DNA from: Hydractinia symbiolongicarpus
Taxonomy: Eukaryota; Cnidaria; Hydrozoa; Anthoathecata; Hydractiniidae
Reading direction: 5' to 3'
Assembly (NCBI RefSeq): GCF_029227915.1
Contig: NC_079885.1
Coordinates: forward strand, 23,621,001-23,685,000
Length of the DNA: 64,000 nucleotides
Shown here: positions 1-9,825 of the stretch, piece by piece
Position numbering within the stretch: position 1 is the first letter of the stretch
How the letters are laid out: every line of letters starts with the position of its first letter
Position numbers and translations under genes: made by a program
Notes under the pieces: model-generated
Database searches by the model: none
What the model was told of the DNA's origin: nothing
Seen by the model: the letters and a program-made list of their open reading frames with translations, nothing else

Positions 1-531
1 ACGAGGGCCTTGCAAGTGCTATGGCTTCACGGTATAGTCAATTTGCCTTACCTTTCGAAAGAATATTGCGCAGCAAGGTGATTACTATGAAAAAAGAGGA
101 TACCAGTTATAATTTACAAATTGACACCCCAGCAAAAAAGTTTGAAGGGCGTTTTACTGCTCTTTTTAGATCCAGCGAAAGTTAAGCCTTATATCGGTAC
201 TACCGAAATATTTTACAACCCTAATATTGAAAAAATCTCGATCACTGCTGAGGGTGAGCCTAATGAGCTGTGTTCACATGCAATGCTTCCAAAAAACTAT
301 TTTAAGCAGTCATGACTCTGATATTACCATAGATCAGTTCATGACTGAGAGATATGCACTGTTCGTTGGTTGGTTCGTTAGACCTCTTTAACGCTTGAGT
401 AATGGTATTACTCTGCATATAACTAAGAAAGCTGATTGAACTGAAAATATTCGCTGTTATATCCATTTAATAAGTGACGCCCAGTTAAACCTCTTAAACG
501 GGCGGTATCATAGTGTTGAGTATCGAAATAA
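1..531 (+). pseudogene. Polinton major capsid protein, decayed C-terminal part
   Basis: The segment reads, in more than one frame, like the C-terminal third of the capsid protein at 28434-29692. A phase around 125-290 gives the block FYNPNIEKISITAEGEPNEL, matching YNPKIEKVSVIVEGKPSHLY of the better copy. Further on, a stretch near 340-531 parallels the end of that protein (a DAQLNLLNGR motif against DAQLNIKNGE). Stops and frame changes separate the pieces, so this is not translatable. In the family this protein forms the double jelly-roll capsid shell of Polinton (Maverick) elements, which are virus-like transposons. The ATPase remnant follows directly, as in the second copy. The 5' part lies outside the window. 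Family assignment is by comparison with the second copy in this window. Confidence 0.8.
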
Positions 532-537
532 ATGACT

Positions 538-1110
538 CTAGATATAGCGAAAGAGCTTCATACTTCAATCTTTACAGGGAGGACAAGTTGTGGGAGAACG
601 CAACGTGTTCTTGATCTCCTTGATTGTGATTACAAGAAACATTTTCACAACATTATTATCCTGTGCCCAACTATACAATGGAACAGTACTCACCTCGAGA
701 GATCCTCGCTTCGGAAAGATGATCACGTTTTTCTGATTAATCCCAAGGATCAACTTTTTGAATGGATTGAAAAATAATCGTCATTGCCAGCCGGCGTAGA
801 TTGTCTGTTCATTGTCGATGACTGTATAGCTGATGAAAATCTCGATAAAAAACGACAATCTTTGCATGACTTAGCGATTTCAGGCACAGGAAGCATAGTC
901 TGTGGTTGTTAACCCAGTCCTATACTGCTCTACCGAAAAAATTTTAGAAGGCAAAAGAAACAGCTGTTCCTCTGGTACCCCCATGAACGGTCAAAATGAA
1001 ATTGATCGATGATGAAACAAATATGATCAGTCACTGGGAGGATATCAAGAATCAACTGAAAAAATCAAAATATGCATACTTATATGTGAGGTTAGAACAT
1101 CCTTGAAGCT
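538..1110 (+). pseudogene. Polinton packaging ATPase (A32/FtsK-HerA type), decayed
   Basis: The first 80 codons run open to a stop at 775-777, then the same frame continues past it. A P-loop-like segment (FTGRTSCGRT) stands where the second copy has GPTGCGKT, so two P-loop positions look damaged. The Walker B region is well kept here (CLFIVDDCIAD). The following KKRQSLHDLAISG matches KKRQPLLDLAISG of the 29697 copy. After that a frame break scrambles the sensor region, and the C-terminal end is still recognisable near 1035-1105. The family's role is genome packaging into the capsid. Compared with the other copy, this one keeps about ten residues after the P-loop (around LLDCDYKKHF) that the other lacks. 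It is a pseudogene. Confidence 0.8.
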
Positions 1111-1165
1111 ATAGAATTCTACAGTGAATGATGTTTTATGGATCGATTTGGTCCACAAAACTACA

Positions 1166-1228
1166 CTCATAGATTTCAATTGACCAAAGTGGTTGCCGCA
1201 ACCACGTTGGTTAATTGACATCTATGAG
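1166..1228. repeat. Imperfect inverted repeat (27-bp arms, 9-nt loop)
   Basis: The arms 1166-1192 and 1202-1228 are complementary with three mismatches and could form a long hairpin. It sits between the ATPase remnant and the BRO-like remnant of the first Polinton. It could be a small foldback element or a transcription-ending structure; the sequence does not decide. Confidence 0.75.
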
Positions 1229-1369
1229 CCTTTGGAATCGAGAAAACCACACCTCGTTGTGATATCCACCACCCTACCCCAGTCCTTTTTAGATGAGCCC
1301 CCTTAAAAAATTTTTTTTTTGTTTTCTGTCCAATATATTTCGGATTCCAAAAAAATTAAAGATAAAAGA

Positions 1370-2049
1370 TGTCCCTTGTAATCCAACGATCAATTGTCGA
1401 CCAGTTCAACTTTAATGGAAAAAAAATTATGCTGTGTATGTTGAGGGTCGGGGTGAATGCCTTGTAGCCTGTGATATTTACAAGGCTGTTGAATATAACA
1501 GAGAAAATGGCAATTCGGAGTTTGATTCCAGAGAGGCATAAGATGTGGCTTGGATACGTTAAATTCTCGCCTAAAAGTGGGAAAAAAAGATCAGCCCTTC
1601 CCAACCAAACACAGTTTTGCTGACGGGAGCCGGACTTTATTGCTTCCTATTGAGGTGTGGTAAGCCTGAGTCAGAACCATTTATGAATTGGGTCGTAGAA
1701 GAGGTGTTGCCTAGAAAAATTCGAAAACTCGCTGGGATTAATGAAGAAAAAAACGCGGTCATCGAAGAATAAGATACGACTCTGGTGCTCCTCGTGGATG
1801 ATCTAGATAAAAGGAATAAACAAATCATGGTGCTTGAGGACAACAATGAAAATAAGGACCGGCAACAAAGAAAATGCGGCGCTTCGAGAAAGATATGTTC
1901 CACATCGAAGCCATATAGACACCGTGCTATGTGTAGTCGATAAAAACGATCCTCACGAGCCTGGTATAGAAGAACGACATGCCCACTTCATGATCCGATG
2001 CCAGCGTAAACAACTCAGGAAGAGGCTTAATATTTTAAAAGATAGATAA
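1370..2049 (+). pseudogene. BRO/MSV199-like virus protein gene, decayed
   Basis: Three frames have to be combined to follow this gene. The first part (about 1390-1560) contains VEGRGECLVACDIYKAVEYN, like the BRO-N DNA-binding domain. Next comes an MSV199-like block with LYCFLLRCGKPESEPFMNWV and then VVEEVLPRKIRKLAG (about 1625-1735). A charged helical linker follows. Finally 1834-2049 is an open frame whose end (LCVVDKND, then FMIRCQRKQLRKRL) resembles the C-terminal domain often joined to MSV199 proteins in large DNA viruses. Function in the family is poorly known; DNA binding is assumed. It lies just after the capsid and ATPase remnants, so I take it as cargo of the same element. Frameshifts and stops make it a pseudogene. 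Confidence 0.6.
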
Positions 2050-3688
2050 TATTGATAAAATTAACATAAAAACATTTCTGAATTATTAAAAAAACTATGT
2101 ATTTTGATTTATTTTTTTATTATTGTATTATTGCTTTAAAAGCTAGAGAATTCTAGAATACACCGGTCACAATTTGTTTCCAGTCTCATGTTGTTTTAAT
2201 GCAATAACATTTAAGCATATCTCCATTAAATATGTTTAATATTTAATATTCAATCAATTTACCATAATAACTTAACCAGACGGTCCAAAAATGTCAAGAA
2301 AGTTTTTAATGAAGCTGGTTTAGCGTTAAAACCTTGACGTATGATGGTACGCAATTTTGCTTATTATTAGCTAAAAGATAAATAATTGAACATTTTTACA
2401 TTTGTATATATTTTTGTGCTTCTTTATTTTCTATCAAAAAGACATTCGTGTTTGTTTAACATTTCTTTCTCCTTATTTTACCTTCTCCAACACGTTTTCT
2501 TCATTAAAAAAGATTTCTGACAGACAAGGTGTCCTTTTAATTTGAGTCGCTAAAACAGGACAATATTACAAATTGGGACAAATTGTTATTACAAATTGAG
2601 GCAGGTGTTACTACAAATTCGGGCAGGTGCTAAAATCTTTGGCCATTATGATATATCTAGTTAGCAAGGAAGGATATTTCGAAACACATCTCTGCTAACT
2701 TGGAAAAAAATGTCATTATTTGTTGTGTATCAAGATATTTTGTATTGTTTCACACGTTATCAGTTTTGCATGGATCCCTTTAAAACTTTACAGAATAATT
2801 TTTGCAGAGTTAAGCGATAGTTTTAAGGTGTTGTTTGAGCTATAATATCAATCTTGTTTTAGTTAAACTACTGTTATTGTTATCTGGTGGTATTAAAAGC
2901 AATCCTTAACCCTTAAACAATGACATCGAGTCTTACATAGGAATCTTATGCCACCCATTTTCTAAATCAGTCAAATTATGCTTATTTAGTCGCTTATGCT
3001 GAAAGTATTGGTCTGTCAAATATAGCATATCGAGATGTGACAAAAAAAAAATTCCCCTTTAACCTTTATTTTTAGAATCACGTCCAACTCATTTAGCCGT
3101 TGTCAAATTTGTTCGGGAAAGTAGTGAATTTTTAAGAATAACAGAGATATGTTGAGAAAATTTTCATCAAAGCTGCTGCAATAATGCTGAGCATCAACAT
3201 TTTAATAACATCTTACACCCATTTACCCTACTCATATTAAAACATATTTCTGAGGAACAACAAGTGGGATATCTATAGACTGATGGTACCACCGCAGGTA
3301 CTTTTACTTTACTTGGAATGATTAATGAAAATCACTACCAATCATTAGCATTATGTTTCTGCAACTGATAATGGATATTTATGCCTTTCGGAAACTGATA
3401 GTAAGGAAAACAATATGACTTATTTATTAAGTAAGACCAAAAATAAAATAATTAAATTAACATGGAATGAATTGTTAATAGGTAATCTATCTACGTCTGC
3501 TAAAAAATAACGAATAACTTCTTAAAGCATAAAGTTATAACGATTACAAATTTCCTGTTCCAATTCTTTAAATAGTATTATTTGATAAGTTCGGGCTTGC
3601 AAGATCACTCCCCTTTACTGATTGCTGCTCTTGATGATTTTTACAGTAATATTAGGCTATTGTAATATGTTTTGCATGATATGGAGAC
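2050..3688. other. Non-coding, AT-rich stretch
   Basis: I see no supported gene. There are short translated islands in several frames, broken by many stops, and homopolymer runs typical of old intergenic DNA. Confidence 0.5.
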
Positions 3689-5040
3689 TTGTACATAAAA
3701 CAATCGATCCTAAAAATAGGCCTTAAGTTAGAGATTGCGTGGGAGCATTTTTACATGCCGTTCAATAAAACACATATTCTTCATAATTTCGTGATATTAC
3801 AATGTCTTGGTGTGCTGCCGTTATTTCTGAAATTAGTAGTTAAAGGAACAAAGCTAAGAGCTTTTTTTACCCAAGCTTATGACGTTCACGACACTAAAAA
3901 AGTTTGTCTTCTCCTTCAAAAAAATAAAATAGTAAATTTCAATATTGTTTACCTAAGAATAGTACGTAAGTGCTACAGTAAGGAAGGTTTATGATAGAAA
4001 TTTCAAAACACAAGGACTTTTCTCAAAGACATAATTTTTTAAGGAGATTCCAGTTTTGAGACAATGGAAAAAGAAGCCTTAAAACCTAGCCCTAACGCCA
4101 TTTAAAGCTCTATGAATTTGCAAATTTCCCTCTTACTAAACGATAGACCACGGTTTAATTAAGAAGGTCATGAGATCCATGGTAAGCTGTTACTTTCGTT
4201 AAAAAGGTTATCAAGTTTTTAATATTAAAACCAGGTTTCACAAAGTTCCTTATAATTTGACCTGAGGCATATTGGAAAAGGGATTCTGGCAGAAAATGAT
4301 TTACCGTTTTAACCAATTTGGTTGCTTTAAATGCATGCTTCTTCGGAATAAAGAAGCAAAATGATGGAGAAAGACACTTTTGTCAGTAAGTTCTTTGAAG
4401 CTACAGAAAACTTAATGATTAACAATAACATGGAATATATATCATACAATTTGCGTCAAAATTCAGATCAAGTGGGGATGCTAGTTCTAACAGCTAAAAT
4501 GAAACAAGAGAACACATCTATATTTGCGCTAATAGGCAATGAAATGATACATGCTCCAGCTATACTAACTCCTGTTAATGGAGATGTCACTTCAGATACC
4601 ACAACCATAGAAGCTATTGATAGAGTTTGTTAGAAATCCTTCAATTATTTCGAAAACAGGAACTGAGGGTACAAAGACTCAACCAAAATAATAATGCTAA
4701 GCACAAGATTGCAACAAGAATAGACGTTGCTGAAGGTAAAGCATTCTGTTTTATTTTTAAAACTTTTCGACTGACCAACTCACAATTCCTCTTAAAGTTC
4801 TCACTCAAAGTTGATAAACTAATTGGAAAAAAATTTGAAAAAAATGGACTTGTGAAATGCTCTAAAAATTCAAAAGCTGTTTCTAAATCCGCACAGAAGC
4901 ATCCAAGACACCAACATGCTGTTATTTTTGCAGAGCATGCGTCAAATAAAACCTATATTAATTTATCTTCAGACCAATGTACAGGACATTATGAAGCAAG
5001 AAAAGTAAAACCAGGTACTAGCTAAATTGCGAGATCTTCA
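3689..5040 (+). other. Region of unassigned, probably decayed reading frames
   Basis: Three moderately long open frames lie here (3689-3994, 4361-4633, 4627-5025). The last two overlap, and the sense of the first frame seems to continue in another phase around 4625-4690 (RNPSIISKTGTEGTKTQ), which suggests one broken gene. The translated protein is polar, lysine-rich and without motifs I recognise. No splice sites could be fitted convincingly. It could be an exon set of a host gene or an old transposon gene; I cannot say which. Confidence 0.25.
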
Positions 5041-5237
5041 GTTGATTACTACAGTCATCAGAATTTTCAGCCCTGTCGGAGTATTGACTAATCAATAATT
5101 CCCCGTGGTGGCGGGCCAATGCTTTATCAAGCATTCTCTATACTAGGAGTATCAACTGTTGTAAAATAGGTAAATGTTACTCACCATATTTTCTACCAAC
5201 AACACAGCTTTATTGATATATTTGTTGCCAACGTTTA

Positions 5238-5575
5238 TCATTGATCACAATTTTCACATGTACTTTTGACTACATCTAGTTGCCATTGCACAGAACCTGA
5301 CACAGAGTAGAAATTAATCTCTATATGAATTTCGAACCTTGTTAGCATCTCTTGAATAGTTTTATAACATGTAGTATAAATATCAGATAACCCAGTTCCT
5401 GTTTCCTCATTTCTCCATTCTCCAAGAACAATATTTCTTTGGAATACTGTATCCACAAAATCTGCAGGACAATAATCATTACTATTCGCGAAGACGCAAT
5501 TGCTTTTGTGACCTTCTCAAGTGCTTCCACTCCAGCTACAATACACCTTTCCCGAGACAATGAGTCATACTTTTT
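5238..5575 (-). pseudogene. Unrecognised coding remnant with one frameshift
   Basis: Two overlapping minus-strand frames join into one sensible protein if a frame change is allowed near 5450. The N-terminal part has RERCIVAGVEALEKVTKAI, and the C-terminal part has GEWRNEETGTGLSDIYTTCY and ends in a short cysteine pair (CENC). The composition looks like a real protein, but I do not recognise the family. No neighbouring exon was found. It may be a single exon or part of the decayed material upstream. Confidence 0.3.
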
Positions 5576-6029
5576 TTAAACTCGTAAATATGAATACCAT
5601 ATTTGAATTCAGCATAGTTTGTTTAATTTATGTGTAAAAGTTTAACTTGATACGCCAACAGAAAGTGCTATTTTGAGGAGATATATATCACAGTTAAAGT
5701 CTTCTTAATGCTCAAGTTACCATGTCCCGCTCCGTTTTCAAAAAGAGGTTGGACATGCCACAAATCTTTAAATTAGAATAGCAGGTTGTTTACTTGCTGT
5801 ATTGTTTCGAAATTTTATTTGTTTATGACATTTTTGATAAGGAATTCAAATCTGTTGTCCGTTTTTCATAAAACTCAACAGAAAAAGTTGCGGCACAACA
5901 AAAGAATAAGGCTCGGGAAAGGTGTATAGATCTGCATAAAATCCAAAACCGTGAAGCTGCTATACCAAAAGCGTTTTCCACTATCCTTTATCCTCGAGAA
6001 ATGTGATATTTTTTTCCTTTTTCGTTCAT

Positions 6030-6330
6030 TGTACCCGTAAGACTTTATTAAGCATAAGTTAGGGGAAATGCATCATCTCACAGAAAAACATATTGAGATT
6101 TTTCACCATTTGTAGTCATTTGGCGTAGTTCAGGTTTTTATTGATAGCGACACCCAGATTACATGAAATAAAGACGCTACCATCGCTCATTCGAACATAA
6201 TTTCCTACATCAACCATAATGAATTCGTAGTTAGCATTAACGTTAGCCAGAAGAACTATACTGTACATGTTCGTATAAGTAACATATAGGGAGCCACCTC
6301 TAAAAGGGCATTAAATAGCAACATGCTTAC
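6030..6330 (-). pseudogene. PIF/Harbinger transposase fragment (DDE_Tnp_4 type)
   Basis: Reading the minus strand, a frame gives NANYEFIMVDVGNYVRMSDG followed by NLGVAINKNLNY. This is the hallmark block around one catalytic aspartate of HARBI1-like transposases. In another frame further on (about 6080) the typical DDAFPL motif appears, so a frameshift lies between the two. The N-terminal DNA-binding part is absent. In the family the enzyme excises and inserts Harbinger elements together with a Myb-like partner. The fragment ends abruptly against a LINE-derived scrap at about 6335. No terminal repeats were found. Confidence 0.7.
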
Positions 6331-6334
6331 CATT

Positions 6335-6495
6335 TTTGTTTGTTTGAAAAAACCAAGATTGTGAAGTTTGTATATAATTTGATCGTGTGGTATCGTATCG
6401 AATGCTTTTGAATGTTCTATTTTGAAAGTGTACAGTACGTAAGTGTCTCCAACACTCCTCGTTTGGTATATGGTCATCGCATTCAATGATTTCGA
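6335..6495 (-). pseudogene. LINE reverse transcriptase scrap (motif A region)
   Basis: An open frame contains KAFDTIPHDQIIYKLHNLGF. This is the typical region around the first catalytic aspartate of non-LTR retrotransposon reverse transcriptases. Only about 50 residues are present. The same strand continues into the Harbinger fragment, so two unrelated elements are fused here. Confidence 0.6.
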
Positions 6496-6732
6496 CTAAT
6501 AGAACAAAGTTTGACGTTTGAAGCCGTTTTTATCCATTATCAAAGTTCGTATTCAGATTCAAGGTGCTCCCAATCACAATCCCCCCAAGATATTTGTACG
6601 TAGCGCATGTTGATGATTCGACCTTGATAAGATAAGTTAGGTAGACCTTTCTGACCTTTTGACAACATACACCTTATTTTTATATAAAGAAACACGCTTA
6701 TAAGAAACCTGAGCCTCAAAATTTGAAAATAT

Positions 6733-7466
6733 TAACCCTATTCGGTACGGGGGGGGGATTCCGCCCCCCCCCCCCTCCCTGACGGTTTTTTTTAATAACT
6801 CCTAATTGCTTTCTTATATGGCTATGATACTTACTGAGTTTCAACATTTATCTATTAGACACCTGCATGCTAATTGTTTAGGTACCATACCTTTCAGAGG
6901 CTTTGATATTGGCCATTACTCGAAACTACCCCTATAATCTCTATGAAATCCTTATAATGGGGAAAATATAATAACTCCTGTTAAGATTATCCTTAGAACT
7001 TGAAACTTGCAACACAACTTTGTTTCATCAAGAAAAATCATTTTAAATAATTTTGACACGTGACTAATCCGATTTCCCGATTTTGAAAAAACGGATCTTC
7101 GGGCAATTTTTGGCAATTTTTTATTCGATCCATGTAAAAAGCGGAAGATGTGTTAAAAAATTTTTATTTAGCGTTCAGAAACTTCAAACAGAATGTAAAA
7201 ATTCGCTCTAGAACAAATGTAATTATATTTTAAGCAGATAGTGCCATTTTTAACAATTTTCAAGCTTCTGATGACGTCACAGAAAATGTGCTGACGCAAG
7301 CAAAATTTATTGCCGCCATTTTGTTCCTTTTATAACGTACTATAAGTGTGCCAAGTTTGATTCAATTTGAACAATCCTATGAAAAGTTATTGAGGGGAGG
7401 GGGGGGGGGGCGGAATCCGCCCCCCGGTCATAGTATGTTCGAAAAACCCCGGACCAAATAGGGTTA
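6733..7466. mobile_element. piggyBac-type MITE, copy 1 (intact ends)
   Basis: A ~730-bp non-coding element begins after a TTAA (6733-6736) with CCCTATTCGGT and ends with ACCAAATAGGG before another TTAA (7463-7466). These features, a TTAA target duplication and CCC/GGG ends, are those of the piggyBac superfamily. Inside each end lies a long G-run or C-run around GGATTCCGCC or GGCGGAATCCGCC, so the ends can fold strongly. No transposase frame is present, hence a MITE mobilised in trans. A second copy, lacking the right end, is at 38257-38950 and shares most of the interior sequence. Confidence 0.8.
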
Positions 7467-8431
7467 AGAAGCTTAGCTTAACTCAGTTTCTCAAGTTCCT
7501 CAAGACCATAAACTATTACAGAAAATCTTACAGTGATTTATTAGCACTTTTTTTAATTAATGAAATAGCAGACAAAACTAGAACTAGAAACAACCCTTCA
7601 TTTTCGAAAGCGATACGAAATATGAGAAAACAATACTCATATACTACTCACAAAGCACTAGTATGTACAAACAAAGTTACTTTAACTTTACACAAATAGG
7701 TAAAAAAAGTTAAGAAACTCTTAGCCTCTAAAATAGAAAAAATAAGGAACTTGAGCTTCAGTAGCCAAAACTGGTTTCTTATGAACAAAAAGTGTACTGA
7801 ATGAATTTCCAGGTTGCATATGAGAGCATAGCTACTGAACGAATTTTTAGGTTGCAGTCACAAAGATCTTCGGATCTGCACCAATTTTACTCCAGAGACT
7901 GTCCCTTGAACAGATTTGTTGAAGTCACACCATGTCGAGTTGAGTGAAGGAGACAAAATCACTTTTTTTAATGTCAGAAATATTTCGAGCAATATAAGCT
8001 ATGCTTCGAACAACCACTGTATAACACTAACCAAATAATATTTTATTTCTTTGAAAATAATATTGGAAAATATATATTATAAGAAGACGAATTTCAAACG
8101 GATGTTACTTGAAGGAATGAATCCGATGTTTGATTTTCCCAACATCAGACATACATTTATAGCTACTGTTGCGGTTTCCTACGTTGCCACGCTTGCTTTA
8201 CTTTATTGAAGAATGTAATCCTTGGATAAACCTTCCGCGCTTGTTATTTCCAACATCGCCCCAGATTTCCCAACTCTCACCGCAGGTAAGAATGACAGTT
8301 TTGGTCACATTTTACGAAACTAACAATAGGTTTATCTAGTCAGTAATGTCTCATTAAAGGAAAGACGAAACGCTTTTGTATTTAGTGAGCGCTAAATCAA
8401 ACGAAAGAAAGTTCATTGTAAACAAAAAGCT
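7467..8431. other. Non-coding stretch
   Basis: No gene or clear repeat was found between the MITE and the minisatellite. The sequence is AT-rich with scattered stops in all frames. Confidence 0.5.
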
Positions 8432-9825
8432 CTGTTCCACAGTTGAAACAGTTTCAACTGTGGAACAGTACTGCTTCAACTGTGGAACAGAACTGCATCA
8501 ACTGTGGAACGTTATTGTTTCAACTGTGGAACAGTACTGCTTCAACTGTGGAACAGAACTGCTTCAACTGTGGAAAAGTACTGTTTCAACTGTGGAACAG
8601 TACTGTTTCAACTGTGGAACAGAACTGCTGTAATTGTGGAACAGTACTGTTTCAACTGTAAAACAGAACTGCTGTAACTGTGGAACAGAACTGTTTCAAC
8701 TGTGGAACAGAAGTTCTGTAACTGTGGAACAGTACTGTTTCAACTGTGGAACAGAACTGCTGTAACTATGGAACAGTACTACTTCAACTGTGGAACAGAA
8801 CTGCTTCAACTGTGGAAAAGTACTGTTTCAACTGTGGAACAGTACTGTTCAACTGTGGAACAGAACTGCTGTAACTGTGGAACAGAACTGTTTCAACTGT
8901 GGAACGGTACTGTTTCAACTGTGGAACAGAACTGTTTTAACTGTGGAACAGAACTGCTGTAACTATGGAACAGTACTGTTTCAACTGTGGAACAGTACTG
9001 TTTCAACTGTGGAACAGAACTGCTTCAACTGTGGAACAGAACTGCTTTAACTGTGGAAAAGTACTGTTTCAACTGTGGTACAGTACTGTTTCAACTGTGG
9101 AACAGAACTGCTGTAACTGTGGAACAGTACTGTTTCAACTGTAGAACAGAACTGCTGTAACTGTGGAACAGTACTGTTTCAACTGTGGAACAGAACTGCT
9201 GTAACTGTGGAACAGTACTGTTTCAACTGTGGAACAGAACTGCTGTAACTGTAAAACAGTACTGTTTCAACTGTGGAACAGAACTGCTTCAACTGTGGAA
9301 AAGTACTGTTTCAACTGTGGAACAGTACTGTTCAACTGTGGAACAGAACTGCTGTAACTGTGGAACAGAACTGTTTCAACTGTGGAACGGTACTGTTTCA
9401 ACTGTGGAACAGAACTGCTGTAACTGTAAAACAGTACTGTTTCAACTGTGGAACAGAACTGCTGTAACTGTAGAACAGTACTGTTTCAACTGTAGCACAG
9501 GACTGCTTCAACTGTGGAACAGTACTGTTTTAACTGTGGAACAGTACTGTTTCAACTGTGGAACAGTACTGTTTCAACTGTGGAGCAGTACTGTTTCAAC
9601 TGTAGAACAGTACTGTTTCAACTGTAGCACAGGACTGCTTCAACTGTGGAACAGTACTGTTTCAACTGTGGAACAGTACTGTTTCAACTGTGGAACAGTA
9701 CTGTTTCAACTGTGGAACAGTACTGTTTCAACTGTGGAACAGTAATGTTTCAACTGTGGAACAGTACTGTTTTAACTGTGGAACAGTACTGTTTCAACTA
9801 TGGAACAGTACTGTTCCATAGTTGC
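8432..9825. repeat. 22-bp minisatellite array (about 63 units) bounded by inverted units
   Basis: The unit is TTTCAACTGTGGAACAGTAC plus TG, with two main variants (AGTACTG and AGAACTG, and TTTCAAC against TGTAAC). The left edge holds one unit in reverse orientation, making a 37-bp palindrome at 8432-8468. The right edge is a perfect 30-bp palindrome at 9796-9825. A block of 22 units is duplicated with a period of 483 bp: diagnostic variants at 8841 and 8901 recur at 9324 and 9384. A six-unit (132-bp) duplication is visible at 9491 and 9623. Because 22 is not a multiple of 3 and the unit lacks most stops, all three frames stay open for long distances. The cysteine-rich frames (NCFNCGT) are therefore an artefact. 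Confidence 0.95.

Noticed and set aside
3270-3340. TDGTTAGTFTL, resembling the ELWxxDGT repeat motif
   Set aside because: One short match amid stops, with no second repeat; probably chance.
8432-9825. CRISPR-like array
   Set aside because: Units are contiguous with no unique spacers, and the setting is an animal genome.
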